DNA of 64,000 nucleotides from Paraburkholderia azotifigens (GCF_007995085.1 NZ_VOQS01000003.1:992001-1056000), one strand, 5' to 3'. Counted from the stretch's first letter, positions 27,657-36,224 are shown. A program made the numbers and translations. Notes: generated by a model not told the origin, from the letters alone.

Positions 27657-28133
27657 TCAGATCGTCACGCGCGTGATGCCGCCGTCCGACAGCAGCCGCA
27701 CGCGTTCGCCTGCGTAGAACATCGGGCCGTCGGTGCGTTGCGTGATGGCGCGCAGCGTACCGTCGTCGAGCCGCACGGTAATTTCGACGCCATGCTTCCG
27801 CTCGAAGTGGTGCTGCACCTCGTTGCCCGCAACGGCGCCCGCCAGCCCGCCGATGATGCCCGTCAGCAGCGAGCCGCGTCCGCCGCCAATCGCACTGCCC
27901 GCAACGGCGCCGAGCGCGCCGCCGCCGATTGCGCCGAGCACGCCGGGCTGGCCGTTGCCGGTGTCTATCGTGACGCCGCGCACGCTTTCGACGGTGCCGA
28001 AGCGCACCGTCTCTTCACGTTGCGTCTGCGCTGCGCCGTAGACGTTGGCGGAGCCGTCGAAGGTCGCGCAGCCGCTCAACGCGAGCGAGACGACGAGCGC
28101 CGATGCACATGCTGTAACGAATGACCTGTTCAT
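27657..28133 (-). CDS. glycine-zipper 2TM lipoprotein, SlyB/PcpY-like
   Basis: Outer-membrane lipoprotein of 158 residues. The lipobox is LALSGC (Cys at about 22). A glycine-zipper double helix follows, GAIGGGALGAVAGSAIGGG and IIGGLAGAVAGNEVQ, then a small beta domain (VEITVRLDDGTLRAI, YAGERVRLL). SlyB-type proteins support outer-membrane integrity, often under divalent-cation control. GAGGGG precedes the ATG. It shares its direction with the VOC gene 32 bases downstream and is divergent from the RidA gene. Confidence 0.9.
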   Translation of the reverse strand: MNRSFVTACASALVVSLALSGCATFDGSANVYGAAQTQREETVRFGTVESVRGVTIDTGNGQPGVLGAIGGGALGAVAGSAIGGGRGSLLTGIIGGLAGAVAGNEVQHHFERKHGVEITVRLDDGTLRAITQRTDGPMFYAGERVRLLSDGGITRVTI

Positions 28134-28334
28134 GTTGTTCCCCTCTGGAAGCAGCGCGCTGTCGGGTTTGTCGCGCTGCAGGTTCTATCGATGAGTGCAT
28201 CGTATGCCCGAAGAATGAGAGAAAAATGAGGAGCGGATTTGTGCATTCGCACCCGTCATTTCGTCTCAGCCTGAAACGTCGGCTCAGCGAACGGGGCTAC
28301 GATGGCGTCGACATCATGCGAAACGAGGGCTGCA

Positions 28335-28727
28335 ATGAAACGCGAGATCATCCGGGTCGAACCGCTGTCGGGCTGGCTCGAACGATGGAAGGCGCCGACT
28401 TCCGTCGTCACGCGGCACGGCGATACGATCTATGTGTCGGGCCTGCCGCCGTTCGATCCCGAAACGGGCGAAGTCGCCGATGTGCCGCTCGAACGTCAGA
28501 CGGAACTCGTGCTCGAGCAGTTGAAGCTGTGTGTCGAGACGGCGGGTTCGTCGCTCGCTAACGTGCTGAAGTGCAATGTGTACTGCACATCCGTCGAGCA
28601 GTTTGCGGCCGTCAATGCGATTTACGCGCGTTACTTCCCGAACGATCCGCCCGCGCGTATCTTTGTCTGCGTGCCGGCATGGCCCGGGCGTTTCGACATC
28701 GAGATCGATTGCATCGCGGCCGTTTGA
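28335..28727 (+). CDS. RidA/YjgF family protein
   Basis: Protein of 130 residues with the Rid-family layout: SVVTRHGDTIYVSGLPPFDPETGE, LEQLKLCVETAGSSLANVLKCNVYC, and the C-terminal segment PPARIFVCVPAWPGRFDIEID. RidA enzymes deaminate reactive enamines and imines from amino-acid metabolism. The usual catalytic Arg position falls in the ARIFVCV segment; the substrate subgroup is not certain. The start at ATG 28335 has GAGG six bases upstream. It is 24 bases before an ABM-domain gene and probably cotranscribed with it. Confidence 0.9.
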   Translation: MKREIIRVEPLSGWLERWKAPTSVVTRHGDTIYVSGLPPFDPETGEVADVPLERQTELVLEQLKLCVETAGSSLANVLKCNVYCTSVEQFAAVNAIYARYFPNDPPARIFVCVPAWPGRFDIEIDCIAAV

Positions 28728-28751
28728 AGCGTTCATCTGAGGGAGAGCACG

Positions 28752-29426
28752 ATGTTTTCAGTGCTGTTCGAAGTACAGCCGCGTGGCGACCGATGGGACA
28801 CGTATCTCGGCTACGCGAAAATGTTGAAGCCGGAGCTGGAGCAGATCGACGGCTTCGTCGATAACGTCCGCTACGGCAGTCTGACGCGCGAAGGATGGCT
28901 GCTGTCGCTGTCCGGCTGGCGCGATGAAAAAGCGCTGGTCCGCTGGCGCACGCAGGCCATTCATCATGGCGTGCAGGAAAAGGGACGCTCGCAGACGTTT
29001 CGCGATTACCGGCTGCGCGTGGGTCAGCTGACGCACGATACGCGACTGCCTGCCGGCCACACATTGCATGAGCAACGGCTCGACGAAACGGAGACGGGCG
29101 ACGCAACCACGATCGTGCTGATAGACGCGCAACGCGACGCCGACTGGGTCAAGCAGGCGGGCGCGCGTCAGGTAGCAGGCGCGCTGGGCTTGCGCGAGGA
29201 CGCAGCGGGTCTCGTTTCGTGGGATGCGTTCGACGCCGTGCTGACGCCGGGCGATGTCATTCTGCTCACCGCGTGGCGCGACGCTCAGGCCGCTAATGCC
29301 TTCGCGGCCACGCTCACGTTGCCCGAAGGCGCGCGGCTGCGCACCGTTCGCGTAGTTCGCGACTATGGCATGTTCGATCGCCGCGAAGCGCCGCAGTACT
29401 ATCCCGACGCGACGCGGCCCGTGTGA
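28752..29426 (+). CDS. antibiotic-biosynthesis-monooxygenase-domain protein (double-domain)
   Basis: Protein of 224 residues. The first 95 resemble an ABM domain: FSVLFEVQPRGDRWDTYLGYAKMLKPELEQIDGFV and then SLSGWRDEKALVRWRTQAIHHGVQEKG. The second half repeats the same kind of ferredoxin-like pattern more loosely (ILLTAWRDAQAANAFAATL). ABM proteins act on quinones, heme or polyketides without a cofactor; no substrate can be named. A GGGAGAG site precedes the ATG. It follows the RidA gene and converges on an SDR gene three bases after its stop. Confidence 0.8.
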   Translation: MFSVLFEVQPRGDRWDTYLGYAKMLKPELEQIDGFVDNVRYGSLTREGWLLSLSGWRDEKALVRWRTQAIHHGVQEKGRSQTFRDYRLRVGQLTHDTRLPAGHTLHEQRLDETETGDATTIVLIDAQRDADWVKQAGARQVAGALGLREDAAGLVSWDAFDAVLTPGDVILLTAWRDAQAANAFAATLTLPEGARLRTVRVVRDYGMFDRREAPQYYPDATRPV

Positions 29427-29429
29427 AGG

Positions 29430-30302
29430 CTAGCGCTCGCTTTCCGGAAAGTCTGCACCGAGGCTGGTATCGCGCCACGCTTCGATGTCGGCGAGCGTCG
29501 AATGCACGCGCTTCGATACGGCGTCGACGCCGAATGCGCCCAGCACGAGATGACGCGGCGGGTGTTCCGTTTCGGTGATCGCGATCATCGCCTGCGCGGC
29601 GCGCGCGGGGTCGCCGGGCTGATGGCCGCTGTATTGCGCCGTCGTTTGCATGCGCTTGCCCGCCGTCTCCGCGTAGTCGGAAATCCTGTTGGGTGTTTGC
29701 CTGAGCGAGCGGCCCGCCCAGTCGGTGCGAAACGGACCCGGCTCGATACAGGTCACGTGGATGCCGAGCGGTTCGGCCTCCGTCGCGAGTGAATCGGACC
29801 AGCCCTCGACCGCATGCTTGCTCGCCGCGTAGTACCCCGAGCCCGGAAAGCCCGCAATGCCCGCCACCGACGTAATGTTCAGCACATGTCCCTTGTGCCG
29901 CGCGCGCATGCCTGGCAGCACGGCACGCGTCATCGCGAACAGGCCGAACACGTTGACATCGAACTGTGCGCGAATTTCCGCTTCATCGCCCTCTTCGACC
30001 GACGACTGATAACCATAGCCCGCGTTGTTCACGAGCACGTCGATTGCGCCGAAGCGTTGCTGTGCGCTCTCGACAGCGGCGGCGATCTGCGCGGCGTCCG
30101 TCACGTCGAGCTTCACGCGCAAGAGCCGCGCGTCGGCATCGCCGCCGGGCCCGGCGAGATCGGCGAGATCGGCGAGCGAGGCGACGTTGCGCGCCGTCGC
30201 CACGCAGCGCCAGCCTCTATCGAGCACCGCGCGCGCCAGTTCCTTGCCGAAGCCGGTTGAACATCCCGTGATGAACCAGACGGGCGTCGTGGACGTGGAC
30301 AT
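29430..30302 (-). CDS. SDR-family oxidoreductase
   Basis: Classical short-chain dehydrogenase of 290 residues. The NAD(P)-binding motif is FITGCSTGFGKELA, followed by NNAGYG, the catalytic Ser in NITSVAG and YYAASKHAVEG (Tyr-x3-Lys). The TGCSTGFG variant is typical of the subgroup annotated as ketoreductase-like oxidoreductases of unknown substrate. AGGAGG lies six bases before the ATG. It is a single gene, nearly abutting the ABM gene tail to tail. Confidence 0.92.
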   Translation of the reverse strand: MSTSTTPVWFITGCSTGFGKELARAVLDRGWRCVATARNVASLADLADLAGPGGDADARLLRVKLDVTDAAQIAAAVESAQQRFGAIDVLVNNAGYGYQSSVEEGDEAEIRAQFDVNVFGLFAMTRAVLPGMRARHKGHVLNITSVAGIAGFPGSGYYAASKHAVEGWSDSLATEAEPLGIHVTCIEPGPFRTDWAGRSLRQTPNRISDYAETAGKRMQTTAQYSGHQPGDPARAAQAMIAITETEHPPRHLVLGAFGVDAVSKRVHSTLADIEAWRDTSLGADFPESER

Positions 30303-30432
30303 TCAGAACCTCCTCGATGATGAAATGAGCAATGACGCGTCAACGCGCGCAGCTCAAAAGACGTGAGCAAAAAATATAGCCGCTCGATGCGATTCGTGCT
30401 GACGGCCTGAACGTTTCCGCCGTGCCTGTTTG

Positions 30433-30475
30433 CGGCCGTTTGCGGCCTCTACTTGCGGCCTCTACTTGCGGCCGA
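30433..30475. repeat. short tandem repeat at the cupin stop
   Basis: On the plus strand the 13-base unit TCTACTTGCGGCC occurs twice in a row, next to two further copies of the core TTGCGGCC. The repeat contains the stop codon of the minus-strand cupin gene, so the last codons and stop have been duplicated downstream of the true end. It looks like replication slippage. Confidence 0.7.
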
Positions 30476-30728
30476 CCAGATATTGAACACCGTCAGGTCC
30501 GAAGCGTTCCGAATGGCTTTCATTCGCTTGCAGATGGAACACGTCGCCCGTTTTGTAGAGGTTTTCCGCCGCGGCCGTGCGAATCGTCAATTCGCCGTGC
30601 AGAACCAGTGCCTTCGCTTCGAATGGGTGAGCATGATCGTCCAGTGTGCCGTTCGGATCGCGCATGACGGTCACGACTTCCGCAAAGCCTTCGCGCTTCA
30701 ATGCATCGATGAATTCATCGCGCTCCAT
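30462..30728 (-). CDS. small cupin-domain protein
   Basis: Single-domain cupin of 88 residues. The two metal motifs are degenerate but recognisable: DDHAHPFEAKALVLHGELTI (His-x-His and Glu) and GDVFHLQANESHSERFG. The start is ATG 30728 with GAGGG close upstream; the longer frame to 30977 overlaps the promoter of the YjbQ gene. Cupins of this size often bind a metal and act as sensors or small dioxygenases; the role is not known. It is divergent from the yjbQ-like gene. Confidence 0.85.
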   Translation of the reverse strand: MERDEFIDALKREGFAEVVTVMRDPNGTLDDHAHPFEAKALVLHGELTIRTAAAENLYKTGDVFHLQANESHSERFGPDGVQYLVGRK

Positions 30729-30843
30729 ATGCCCTCTCTTTTCTGTTTGCACTGAGGTATCAGCATAGACCTGTTTGCATGGCGGCATCGGGCACGGCGC
30801 TCGCGCTAAACTCTTTGACAGGCACCACAAGGGAGAACGATTC

Positions 30844-31263
30844 ATGCGCCAGGCCATTCGCCATCTGAACGTGCGGGCGCGCGCACGCGGGCTGTCCGAT
30901 TTCACTGCGCAAGTCGCCGCGTTCGTACGCGACGCGTCGATCGACACAGGCATCCTCACGGTCTTCTGCCGGCACACGTCGGCGTCGCTTTTGATCCAGG
31001 AGAATGCGGACCCTTCCGTGCAGCGCGACCTCGAGCGGCACTTCGCACTGCTCGCGCCGGAAGACCCCGAACGCTACGAGCATGACGCGGAAGGCCGCGA
31101 CGACATGCCCGCGCATCTGCGCACTGCGCTCACGCAGGTGCAACTGTCGATACCCGTCGAGCACGGCCGCATGACGCTCGGCACGTGGCAAGGCATTTAT
31201 CTGTTCGAGCATCGCGCGCGTCCGCAGGAACGCGATATCGTGCTGCATCTGATCGGCGAATAA
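30844..31263 (+). CDS. YjbQ-family protein (UPF0047)
   Basis: Protein of 139 residues of the UPF0047/YjbQ family: TGILTVFCRHTSASLLIQENADPSVQRDLE, EGRDDMPAHLRTALT, and VEHGRMTLGTWQGIYLFEHRARP. The invariant His and Asp residues of the trimeric fold are present. Members have been credited with weak thiamin-phosphate synthase activity, but the physiological role is unresolved. GGGAGAACG precedes ATG 30844. A small lipoprotein gene follows 35 bases downstream. Confidence 0.92.
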   Translation: MRQAIRHLNVRARARGLSDFTAQVAAFVRDASIDTGILTVFCRHTSASLLIQENADPSVQRDLERHFALLAPEDPERYEHDAEGRDDMPAHLRTALTQVQLSIPVEHGRMTLGTWQGIYLFEHRARPQERDIVLHLIGE

Positions 31264-31298
31264 CAACTCAACGAACGACTTCGACAAGGAAGCGAATC

Positions 31299-31631
31299 AT
31301 GATCTTGCGTGCGCATGTTCTGTTCGCGGCGGCATCGCTCGCGTTGCTGACGGCTGGCTGCACTCATACGGGGCCCGTCGAGTTCTCCGTGACGGGCGCG
31401 GACGCGCCGACGCTCAACGGTTCGAGCGACCTCGACTTCGGCCCGATGGACCGCTCGATCGCGCAGTGCAAGACGGTCGCAAGGAACACGGGCGCGGGCC
31501 AATGCACGAAGGTGCGCGCCTACGAATCTTGCATGAAAAGCAAGGGCTACATCACTGTGCTCGGTCCCGAGAACCCCAAAGGCTGCGGCGACCCCGAATG
31601 GGAGCAGGACGTGCGCAAGTGGCTCCAATAG
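31299..31631 (+). CDS. small lipoprotein of unknown function
   Basis: Exported protein of 110 residues. The signal ends in LLTAGC (lipobox, Cys at about 21). The mature part has four further cysteines (AQCKTV, GQCTKV, ESCMKSKGY, GCGDPEW), which suggests two disulfides in the periplasm. AAGGAAG precedes ATG 31299. I recognise no named family. It follows yjbQ at 35 bases and may be in the same transcript. Confidence 0.8.
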   Translation: MILRAHVLFAAASLALLTAGCTHTGPVEFSVTGADAPTLNGSSDLDFGPMDRSIAQCKTVARNTGAGQCTKVRAYESCMKSKGYITVLGPENPKGCGDPEWEQDVRKWLQ

Positions 31632-31685
31632 CAGCAAGATAGCCACAAGCGCTCGTTCATGCTTTGCGAGTGATTTGCGATCACG

Positions 31686-31720
31686 TTATCCACAGATTCT
31701 GTTGAAAGACCTGTGGAAAA
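31686..31720. promoter_or_regulatory. possible DnaA-box pair
   Basis: TTATCCACA, identical to the consensus DnaA box, lies at 31686-31694. It faces an inverted near-match TGTGGAAAA at 31712-31720, in the intergenic region before the DUF3562 gene. One perfect 9-mer is expected roughly once per two windows of this size, so the pair is only suggestive. Confidence 0.25.
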
Positions 31721-31899
31721 GTTTGGGGCACACGCGCTATCTGTCTGATCAAACAGGCTTTCCTCGCGCGTTGCAATACAACTGCAAGCATCTCCTTCAC
31801 GCGACGGGTCCACCGATTGCGAAGTTCTATTGGCCTACCCGCGTCGCATGTCCTTCAATTCAGGCTTCGTACTGACGACGACCCGGAAAGGAGGCTTGC

Positions 31900-32094
31900 A
31901 TGAAGATGGAAGATTCGCAGAAGATCGTGCACGAAATCGCGGAAGCCACCGACGCCCCAGAGGAAGTCGTATCGCAGATGTACACCGACGCCGTGCAAGC
32001 ATATCAACGCGACGCACGCGTTCTCGACTACGTGCCGCTCTTCGCGGCGAGGCGCGTGCGCGAGACCTTGCGCTCGCGGACGGCATCACGCTGA
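31900..32094 (+). CDS. DUF3562 domain protein
   Basis: Small helical protein of 64 residues: MEDSQKIVHEIAEATDAPEEVV, then QMYTDAVQAYQRDARVLDYVPLFAARRV. This matches DUF3562, a family common in Burkholderia and relatives with no known function. An AAAGGAGG with six bases of spacing in front of the ATG is among the strongest ribosome-binding sites in the window, which suggests high expression. It is convergent with the CHAD gene. Confidence 0.82.
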   Translation: MKMEDSQKIVHEIAEATDAPEEVVSQMYTDAVQAYQRDARVLDYVPLFAARRVRETLRSRTASR

Positions 32095-32193
32095 CGAATG
32101 CGGCGAGCGCCATCAGGTTGCGCTCCCCCGCGCCCCCGCGCCCCGGCGCCCCGTTAGCACGCGCCGATCCTGGCGCCACCGCACTTCACCGCT

Positions 32194-33027
32194 TTACAAC
32201 AGCTTGCCTGCGTTGCGCATGCGGCGCTTGCGCTCTCGTGCGAGGGCATCGAGTGCGTGCGCGGCGGCCGTCTCGTCGGCGTAGAGGGTCTGGTTCTCGC
32301 GCAGCAGTTGCTCGCTCGCGACGACATCGTTCAATGCGCCGAAGCGCTTCTGCAGCTTCTTGAGCGGCCTCGCGGCCTTCCGTTGCTTCTTCGCCAGCAC
32401 GGGCTCGAAGAACTCGATCAGATAGCGCAGCTTCTTGCCGGCTTTGCGGACCTCGTGATACGACGCGTAGTCCGAGCGTTTGGCGCGCGCCGCCCGCTTC
32501 ATGCGCTTCGCCATCGACTTCTGCGCGGCCGCGAGACGCTTGCGCGCGAACTTCGGCAGCGAGTTGCGTTCGTGCGCGGTGTTCAGCTCGCGGTTCGCTT
32601 CCTTCAGCGTGTCGCGCAACGCTCGCTTCACGTCCGCGTGTTCGAGCGTCTCGCGGCTCGTATCGAGTGCATGTGAGCGAGCCGCCTGCAACGCGTCGCC
32701 GGGGTTTCCCTGTCCGTCGCTCATCTCGTCGAGCAGCGCGATCAGGATGTCCCAGTCGCGCGTCTTGCCGGCGGCGTTTGCGTAGAACCTGAAAAGCGCG
32801 CGCCGCTGATTGTCGAACTGCTCATCGAGCAGCGGACGATATGCCCACAACAACGTGCGCAAGCGCCGCAACGACACGCGCAGCTTGTGCAGCATTTCGG
32901 CGTCGGGGTTCGAGTGCAACGCGGACGCGCAGGCGAGTGCGCTGTCGATCAAGGGTGTGGCGTAGTGCGCGAAGTGGGCTTGTGCGGTGCCATCGTGCGG
33001 CCGCCCGTTCGGTGTTTCGGCTTTCAT
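32194..33027 (-). CDS. CHAD-domain protein
   Basis: All-helical protein of 277 residues matching the CHAD domain: LHKLRVSLRRLRTLLWAYRPLLD near the N-terminus, HALDTSRETL in the middle, and YHEVRKAGKKLRYLIEFFEPVL with LKKLQKRFGALND near the C-terminus. The conserved His, Arg and Lys line a groove that binds polyphosphate. CHAD proteins associate with polyphosphate granules and often sit near phosphate or triphosphate tunnel enzymes, none of which is adjacent here. Confidence 0.93.
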   Translation of the reverse strand: MKAETPNGRPHDGTAQAHFAHYATPLIDSALACASALHSNPDAEMLHKLRVSLRRLRTLLWAYRPLLDEQFDNQRRALFRFYANAAGKTRDWDILIALLDEMSDGQGNPGDALQAARSHALDTSRETLEHADVKRALRDTLKEANRELNTAHERNSLPKFARKRLAAAQKSMAKRMKRAARAKRSDYASYHEVRKAGKKLRYLIEFFEPVLAKKQRKAARPLKKLQKRFGALNDVVASEQLLRENQTLYADETAAAHALDALARERKRRMRNAGKLL

Positions 33028-33141
33028 CGTGCTCCCTGAATGGGTGCTGACCCAGTGTGTTTGTCATGCTTGGGTAAGCAAATCAGGTTCCTGCCTGTTC
33101 GAAGCCTGCTGCGGCGCACGATGCCGCAGCGGCGTCACGGA

Positions 33142-33657
33142 TCACTGTCCGCTGAGAAGAAAGTCGCAGGTGTCCGATGCGCAGCTGGCCACGGCGGGCA
33201 GCTTCAGCGACGAAGGCCACGGGCGGCGCTCCGCCATGATGAAATCTTCGACGCGCTTCAGGATCTGCCAGAACGCGTTTTCGATCGCGCCTGCAGCGCC
33301 ATACGCGGACGGCGTCAGCATCCAGCGATGCAGCTTCGGCGCGCCGTGAAACGCGCGCATGTCGACGCCCGCCGACTCGTCGCACAAGGTCACGACGAAA
33401 TCCATCTGCGGCGCCCATTCGCTCGTGAATTCCAGCCAGCTCTTGGGATTCAGCAGGTCGAGGCTCGAAAAGCCATGGCGCAACTCGCCCATGGCAGCCG
33501 AGTGAACCCGGTCGGCGGGCTCGAGACCTGCGCTGAAAGCGTCGAAATGCAATCCGTCCAGCTCGCGTAGCAAGGCTTCCGCCAAAATGCTAAGCGCCGC
33601 GTTGTCCCTGCAAAGGAACAGCACTCTTTGTTTTCTGGTCACCCTACACCCCGTCAT
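33142..33657 (-). CDS. ArsC/LMW-phosphatase-fold protein with degenerate P-loop
   Basis: Protein of 171 residues of the thioredoxin-type arsenate reductase / low-molecular-weight phosphatase fold. The N-terminus is VLFLCRDNAALSILAEALL, where the family has C-x5-R-S; here the arginine that binds the oxyanion is leucine. The second redox position appears as VVTLCDESAG and the third cysteine of the relay is absent at its usual spacing. A C-terminal Cys pair (ASCASDTC) is unusual. The fold is clear but arsenate reduction looks unlikely, so binding or regulation is possible. The start is ATG 33657; the frame is open upstream to 33702. Confidence 0.8.
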   Translation of the reverse strand: MTGCRVTRKQRVLFLCRDNAALSILAEALLRELDGLHFDAFSAGLEPADRVHSAAMGELRHGFSSLDLLNPKSWLEFTSEWAPQMDFVVTLCDESAGVDMRAFHGAPKLHRWMLTPSAYGAAGAIENAFWQILKRVEDFIMAERRPWPSSLKLPAVASCASDTCDFLLSGQ

Positions 33658-33888
33658 GCAGATTCTATTTTTTTGCGGGATTCTGAGCGTCCAGTTTTTC
33701 ATATTGGTGACAGAATCCCAATCGACTAACCGATTCGCCGCAAGACCGTTTAGGTATCACGCCAATTTGCATTCGGCCAGCCAGCGTTAACGATAATGAA
33801 CGGCGGGTGCGGGCTTCCGGATAAGCCCGGCGCGGCGCAGCGACGTGGCGTGCGCTGCGCGAAGCAAACCCGGCCACGGGATGACCGG

Positions 33889-33912
33889 GTTGCCTGAGAG
33901 GTTGCCTGAGAG
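33889..33912. repeat. 12-bp tandem duplication
   Basis: GTTGCCTGAGAG is present twice head to tail, with a further GTTGC after it, starting 13 bases beyond the stop of the FKBP gene. It looks like a simple slippage duplication in non-coding DNA. Confidence 0.7.
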
Positions 33913-33924
33913 GTTGCGTGGCGC

Positions 33925-34329
33925 TTACTTGACGATCGCCAGCAGTTCGACTTCGAACGTCAGATCGCTGTTCGGCGGAATCGCGCCGACGCCGCGCGAA
34001 CCGTATGCAGTCGCAGCCGGACAGGTCAGCTTGGCCTTCTCGCCCACTTTCATCGTGGCGACGCCTTGCGTCCAGCAAGGGATCACGCGGCCGAGCGGGA
34101 ACTCTGCCGGGCCGCCATGCTTGGCCGAGTTATCGAACTCGGTGCCGTTCGCCAGCGTGCCGCGGTAGTTGACGCGCACGACATCGGCGGCCGTGGGCTG
34201 CGGGCCGCTTCCCTGCGTCAGGTGTTCGACGACCACACCGGACGGCAGCTTCTCCGTCGATGCGGCGTTAGCGTTGAGCGCCACCGATGCGAGCGCGGCT
34301 GCGGCGAGCAGGGCAACAACTGATTTCAC
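33925..34329 (-). CDS. FKBP-type peptidyl-prolyl isomerase, exported
   Basis: Prolyl isomerase of 134 residues: an N-terminal signal (KSVVALLAAAALASVALNANA) is followed by one FKBP domain. Domain landmarks are VVRVNYRGTLANGTEFDNS, FPLGRVIPCWTQGVATMKVGEK and the end motif SDLTFEVELLAIVK. It should act in periplasmic protein folding. The start is GTG 34329, with AAGGAG seven bases upstream and the signal peptide starting there; the frame is open to 34476 but the extra part is not signal-like. Confidence 0.9.
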   Translation of the reverse strand: MKSVVALLAAAALASVALNANAASTEKLPSGVVVEHLTQGSGPQPTAADVVRVNYRGTLANGTEFDNSAKHGGPAEFPLGRVIPCWTQGVATMKVGEKAKLTCPAATAYGSRGVGAIPPNSDLTFEVELLAIVK

Positions 34330-34528
34330 GCGTATCTCCTTGGTTGAAAAAGCGAGCCTCATTCTAGCGGATCGCCCCTTCCCGGCAGAGACCTGAATCA
34401 ACTTGCAACAAATCAACCCTTGCATGCGATGAAACGTTGCACGCGCAAATGTGCGATGCCCGCGGCGGGCAAGCAACCCGTCGCGGGCAAAAAAGTCCGC
34501 TATTGGAAAGCGGCCTCGATTCCACTCG

Positions 34529-35062
34529 TCAGATCTTCGGGAAATCGACAGCCGTGTCGTTCACGCGATTGAACAGGTTCGTGAACGTGATGTCAGCGAT
34601 GGCGAGCAGCGTCTCGGTGATCTGCTGGTCGTTATAGCCCGCTGCCTTCACGGCATCGACAACTGCTGCGGGCACCGTGCCGCGCGACGCGAAGACCGTC
34701 CGTGCAAACGTGGCGATCGCATTCAGACGGGCGTCCGCCGAATCGCGTCCTTCGCGCAGCGCGGCGACGTCGTCGGCAGCGATGCCCACTTTCTTGCCCG
34801 TCAGCGAGTGAGCGGCAAGACAGTAGTCACAGTCCGCGACGCCGCTGATCGCGAGCTTGATCGCTTCCACTTCCTTGCGCGACAGCGCGCCCTTGCCGAG
34901 TGCGTCGCCCGTGGCGAGCACGATTTGCAGCGCAGCCGGACTGTTCGAGCCGATCGCCGCATAGGCGTTCGGCACCATGCCGACGGCGCGCTTGATGCCA
35001 GCGAACAGTTCCGCTGCCTGGCCGGTTGCTTCCGCGACGGGTTGGCGATTGAGACGTTCCAT
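34529..35062 (-). CDS. carboxymuconolactone decarboxylase / AhpD-like protein
   Basis: Helical protein of 177 residues of the CMD/AhpD superfamily. The redox motif is ISGVADCDYCLAAHSLTGKK, with a CxxC followed three residues later by His as in AhpD. This points to an alkylhydroperoxidase-like function rather than muconolactone decarboxylation. AGGAG lies seven to eight bases before ATG 35062. It is a single gene divergent from the following exported protein. Confidence 0.88.
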   Translation of the reverse strand: MERLNRQPVAEATGQAAELFAGIKRAVGMVPNAYAAIGSNSPAALQIVLATGDALGKGALSRKEVEAIKLAISGVADCDYCLAAHSLTGKKVGIAADDVAALREGRDSADARLNAIATFARTVFASRGTVPAAVVDAVKAAGYNDQQITETLLAIADITFTNLFNRVNDTAVDFPKI

Positions 35063-35290
35063 GATGTTTCTCCTGTGAAGTGGATCGAGGTATTTGCGTA
35101 GCGCCACTGGGTCAGCGCATGGGAACCATTCTAGGAACGGGCGTTGCTACGGTGAATGCTGGTTCAAATCACGTTTATGCTCGAACGGCTCATCGGTTCG
35201 TCGCCGGTGTCGGGTCGCGCTCTGCTATATTCGTGCGACGTTCGCCCTCTCATTCGCCTTATCACAGCGCCGTCAGCGGGAGCGCCTGAA

Positions 35291-36190
35291 ATGAGCACTC
35301 ACGGGATCATGCGTATAACAAAGCGCTTCGTACTGGTTGCGTTTGCGCTGCTGGGTCTTTCGCTCGGTGCGCTGTCATGGGCCGACGACAACGCCGCTGC
35401 GCTCAAGGACAAGTACGATGCGCTCGCGCCGCAGCTCAAGTCGAACGTATTTCACCGGCCCATCCATCTGGATTCGGAAGAGACACAGAACTCCTTGAAG
35501 GGCGACATCTACGCGGTGGTGGATTATCCGTTCGCCACGGTCAACAGCGCATTCAACGACCCGCAGCAAGGCCCGGCGAACTGGTGCGAAGTGCTGATCC
35601 TGCATCTGAACACAAAGTACTGCCATGCATCGGCGGGCAGTAATGGCGCGGCCATCATCAGCATGAACGTCGGCAAGAAGACGGAGCAGGAACTCGGCGA
35701 CACGTACCGCGTGCAGCTCAATTACCGTTCGGTGGCAACGAACCCGGACTATTTTCAGGTCGACCTGAGCGCGGCGACGGGACCGCTCAGCACGAAGGAC
35801 TATCGGATCGTGCTCGAAGCCGTCGACATCGGCAAAGGACGCACGTTCCTGCATCTCACGTATTCGTATGGATTCGGCACGGCCGGGCGGATCGCGATGA
35901 AGACGTATCTCGCGACGATAGGCAGTGCGAAAGTGGGATTCACCCAGGCGTCGGGTGACTATATAGGCGGCGTGCGCGGCCTCGTGGAACGCAATACGAT
36001 GCGCTATTACCTCGCGATCGATGCGTATCTCGCTTCCCTTTCTCTTCCAGCCGGCAAACGCGTCGATCAGCGCTTCGCCACGTGGTTCGACGCGACGGAA
36101 CAGTATCCGCGTCAATTACACGAACTGGACCGGCAAGAGTACTTGCAGATGAAGAAGAACGAGTACCAGCGCCAGCAAACGGCGCAATGA
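35291..36190 (+). CDS. conserved exported protein of unknown function
   Basis: Protein of 299 residues with a cleavable signal (ITKRFVLVAFALLGLSLGALSWA) and a beta-rich mature part. Notable segments are HRPIHLDSEETQNSLKGDIYAVVDYPF, WCEVLILHLNTKYCHA (two cysteines) and TFLHLTYSYGFGTAGRIAMKTYLATIG. The last segments look like a START- or lipid-binding-like surface, but I do not assign it. The start is ATG 35291 with GGGAG eight bases upstream. A pseudogene is unlikely because the frame is intact. Confidence 0.8.
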   Translation: MSTHGIMRITKRFVLVAFALLGLSLGALSWADDNAAALKDKYDALAPQLKSNVFHRPIHLDSEETQNSLKGDIYAVVDYPFATVNSAFNDPQQGPANWCEVLILHLNTKYCHASAGSNGAAIISMNVGKKTEQELGDTYRVQLNYRSVATNPDYFQVDLSAATGPLSTKDYRIVLEAVDIGKGRTFLHLTYSYGFGTAGRIAMKTYLATIGSAKVGFTQASGDYIGGVRGLVERNTMRYYLAIDAYLASLSLPAGKRVDQRFATWFDATEQYPRQLHELDRQEYLQMKKNEYQRQQTAQ

Positions 36191-36224
36191 TTCTATTCGA
36201 CGTTTGTGCGAAGCGGCTTGAGGT

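Noticed and set aside
33809..33891. short hairpins (GCGGGCTT...AAGCCCGG and AACCCGG...CCGGGTT) downstream of the FKBP gene
   Set aside because: The stems are only 7-8 bp without T-runs, too weak to call terminators or REP elements from one copy.
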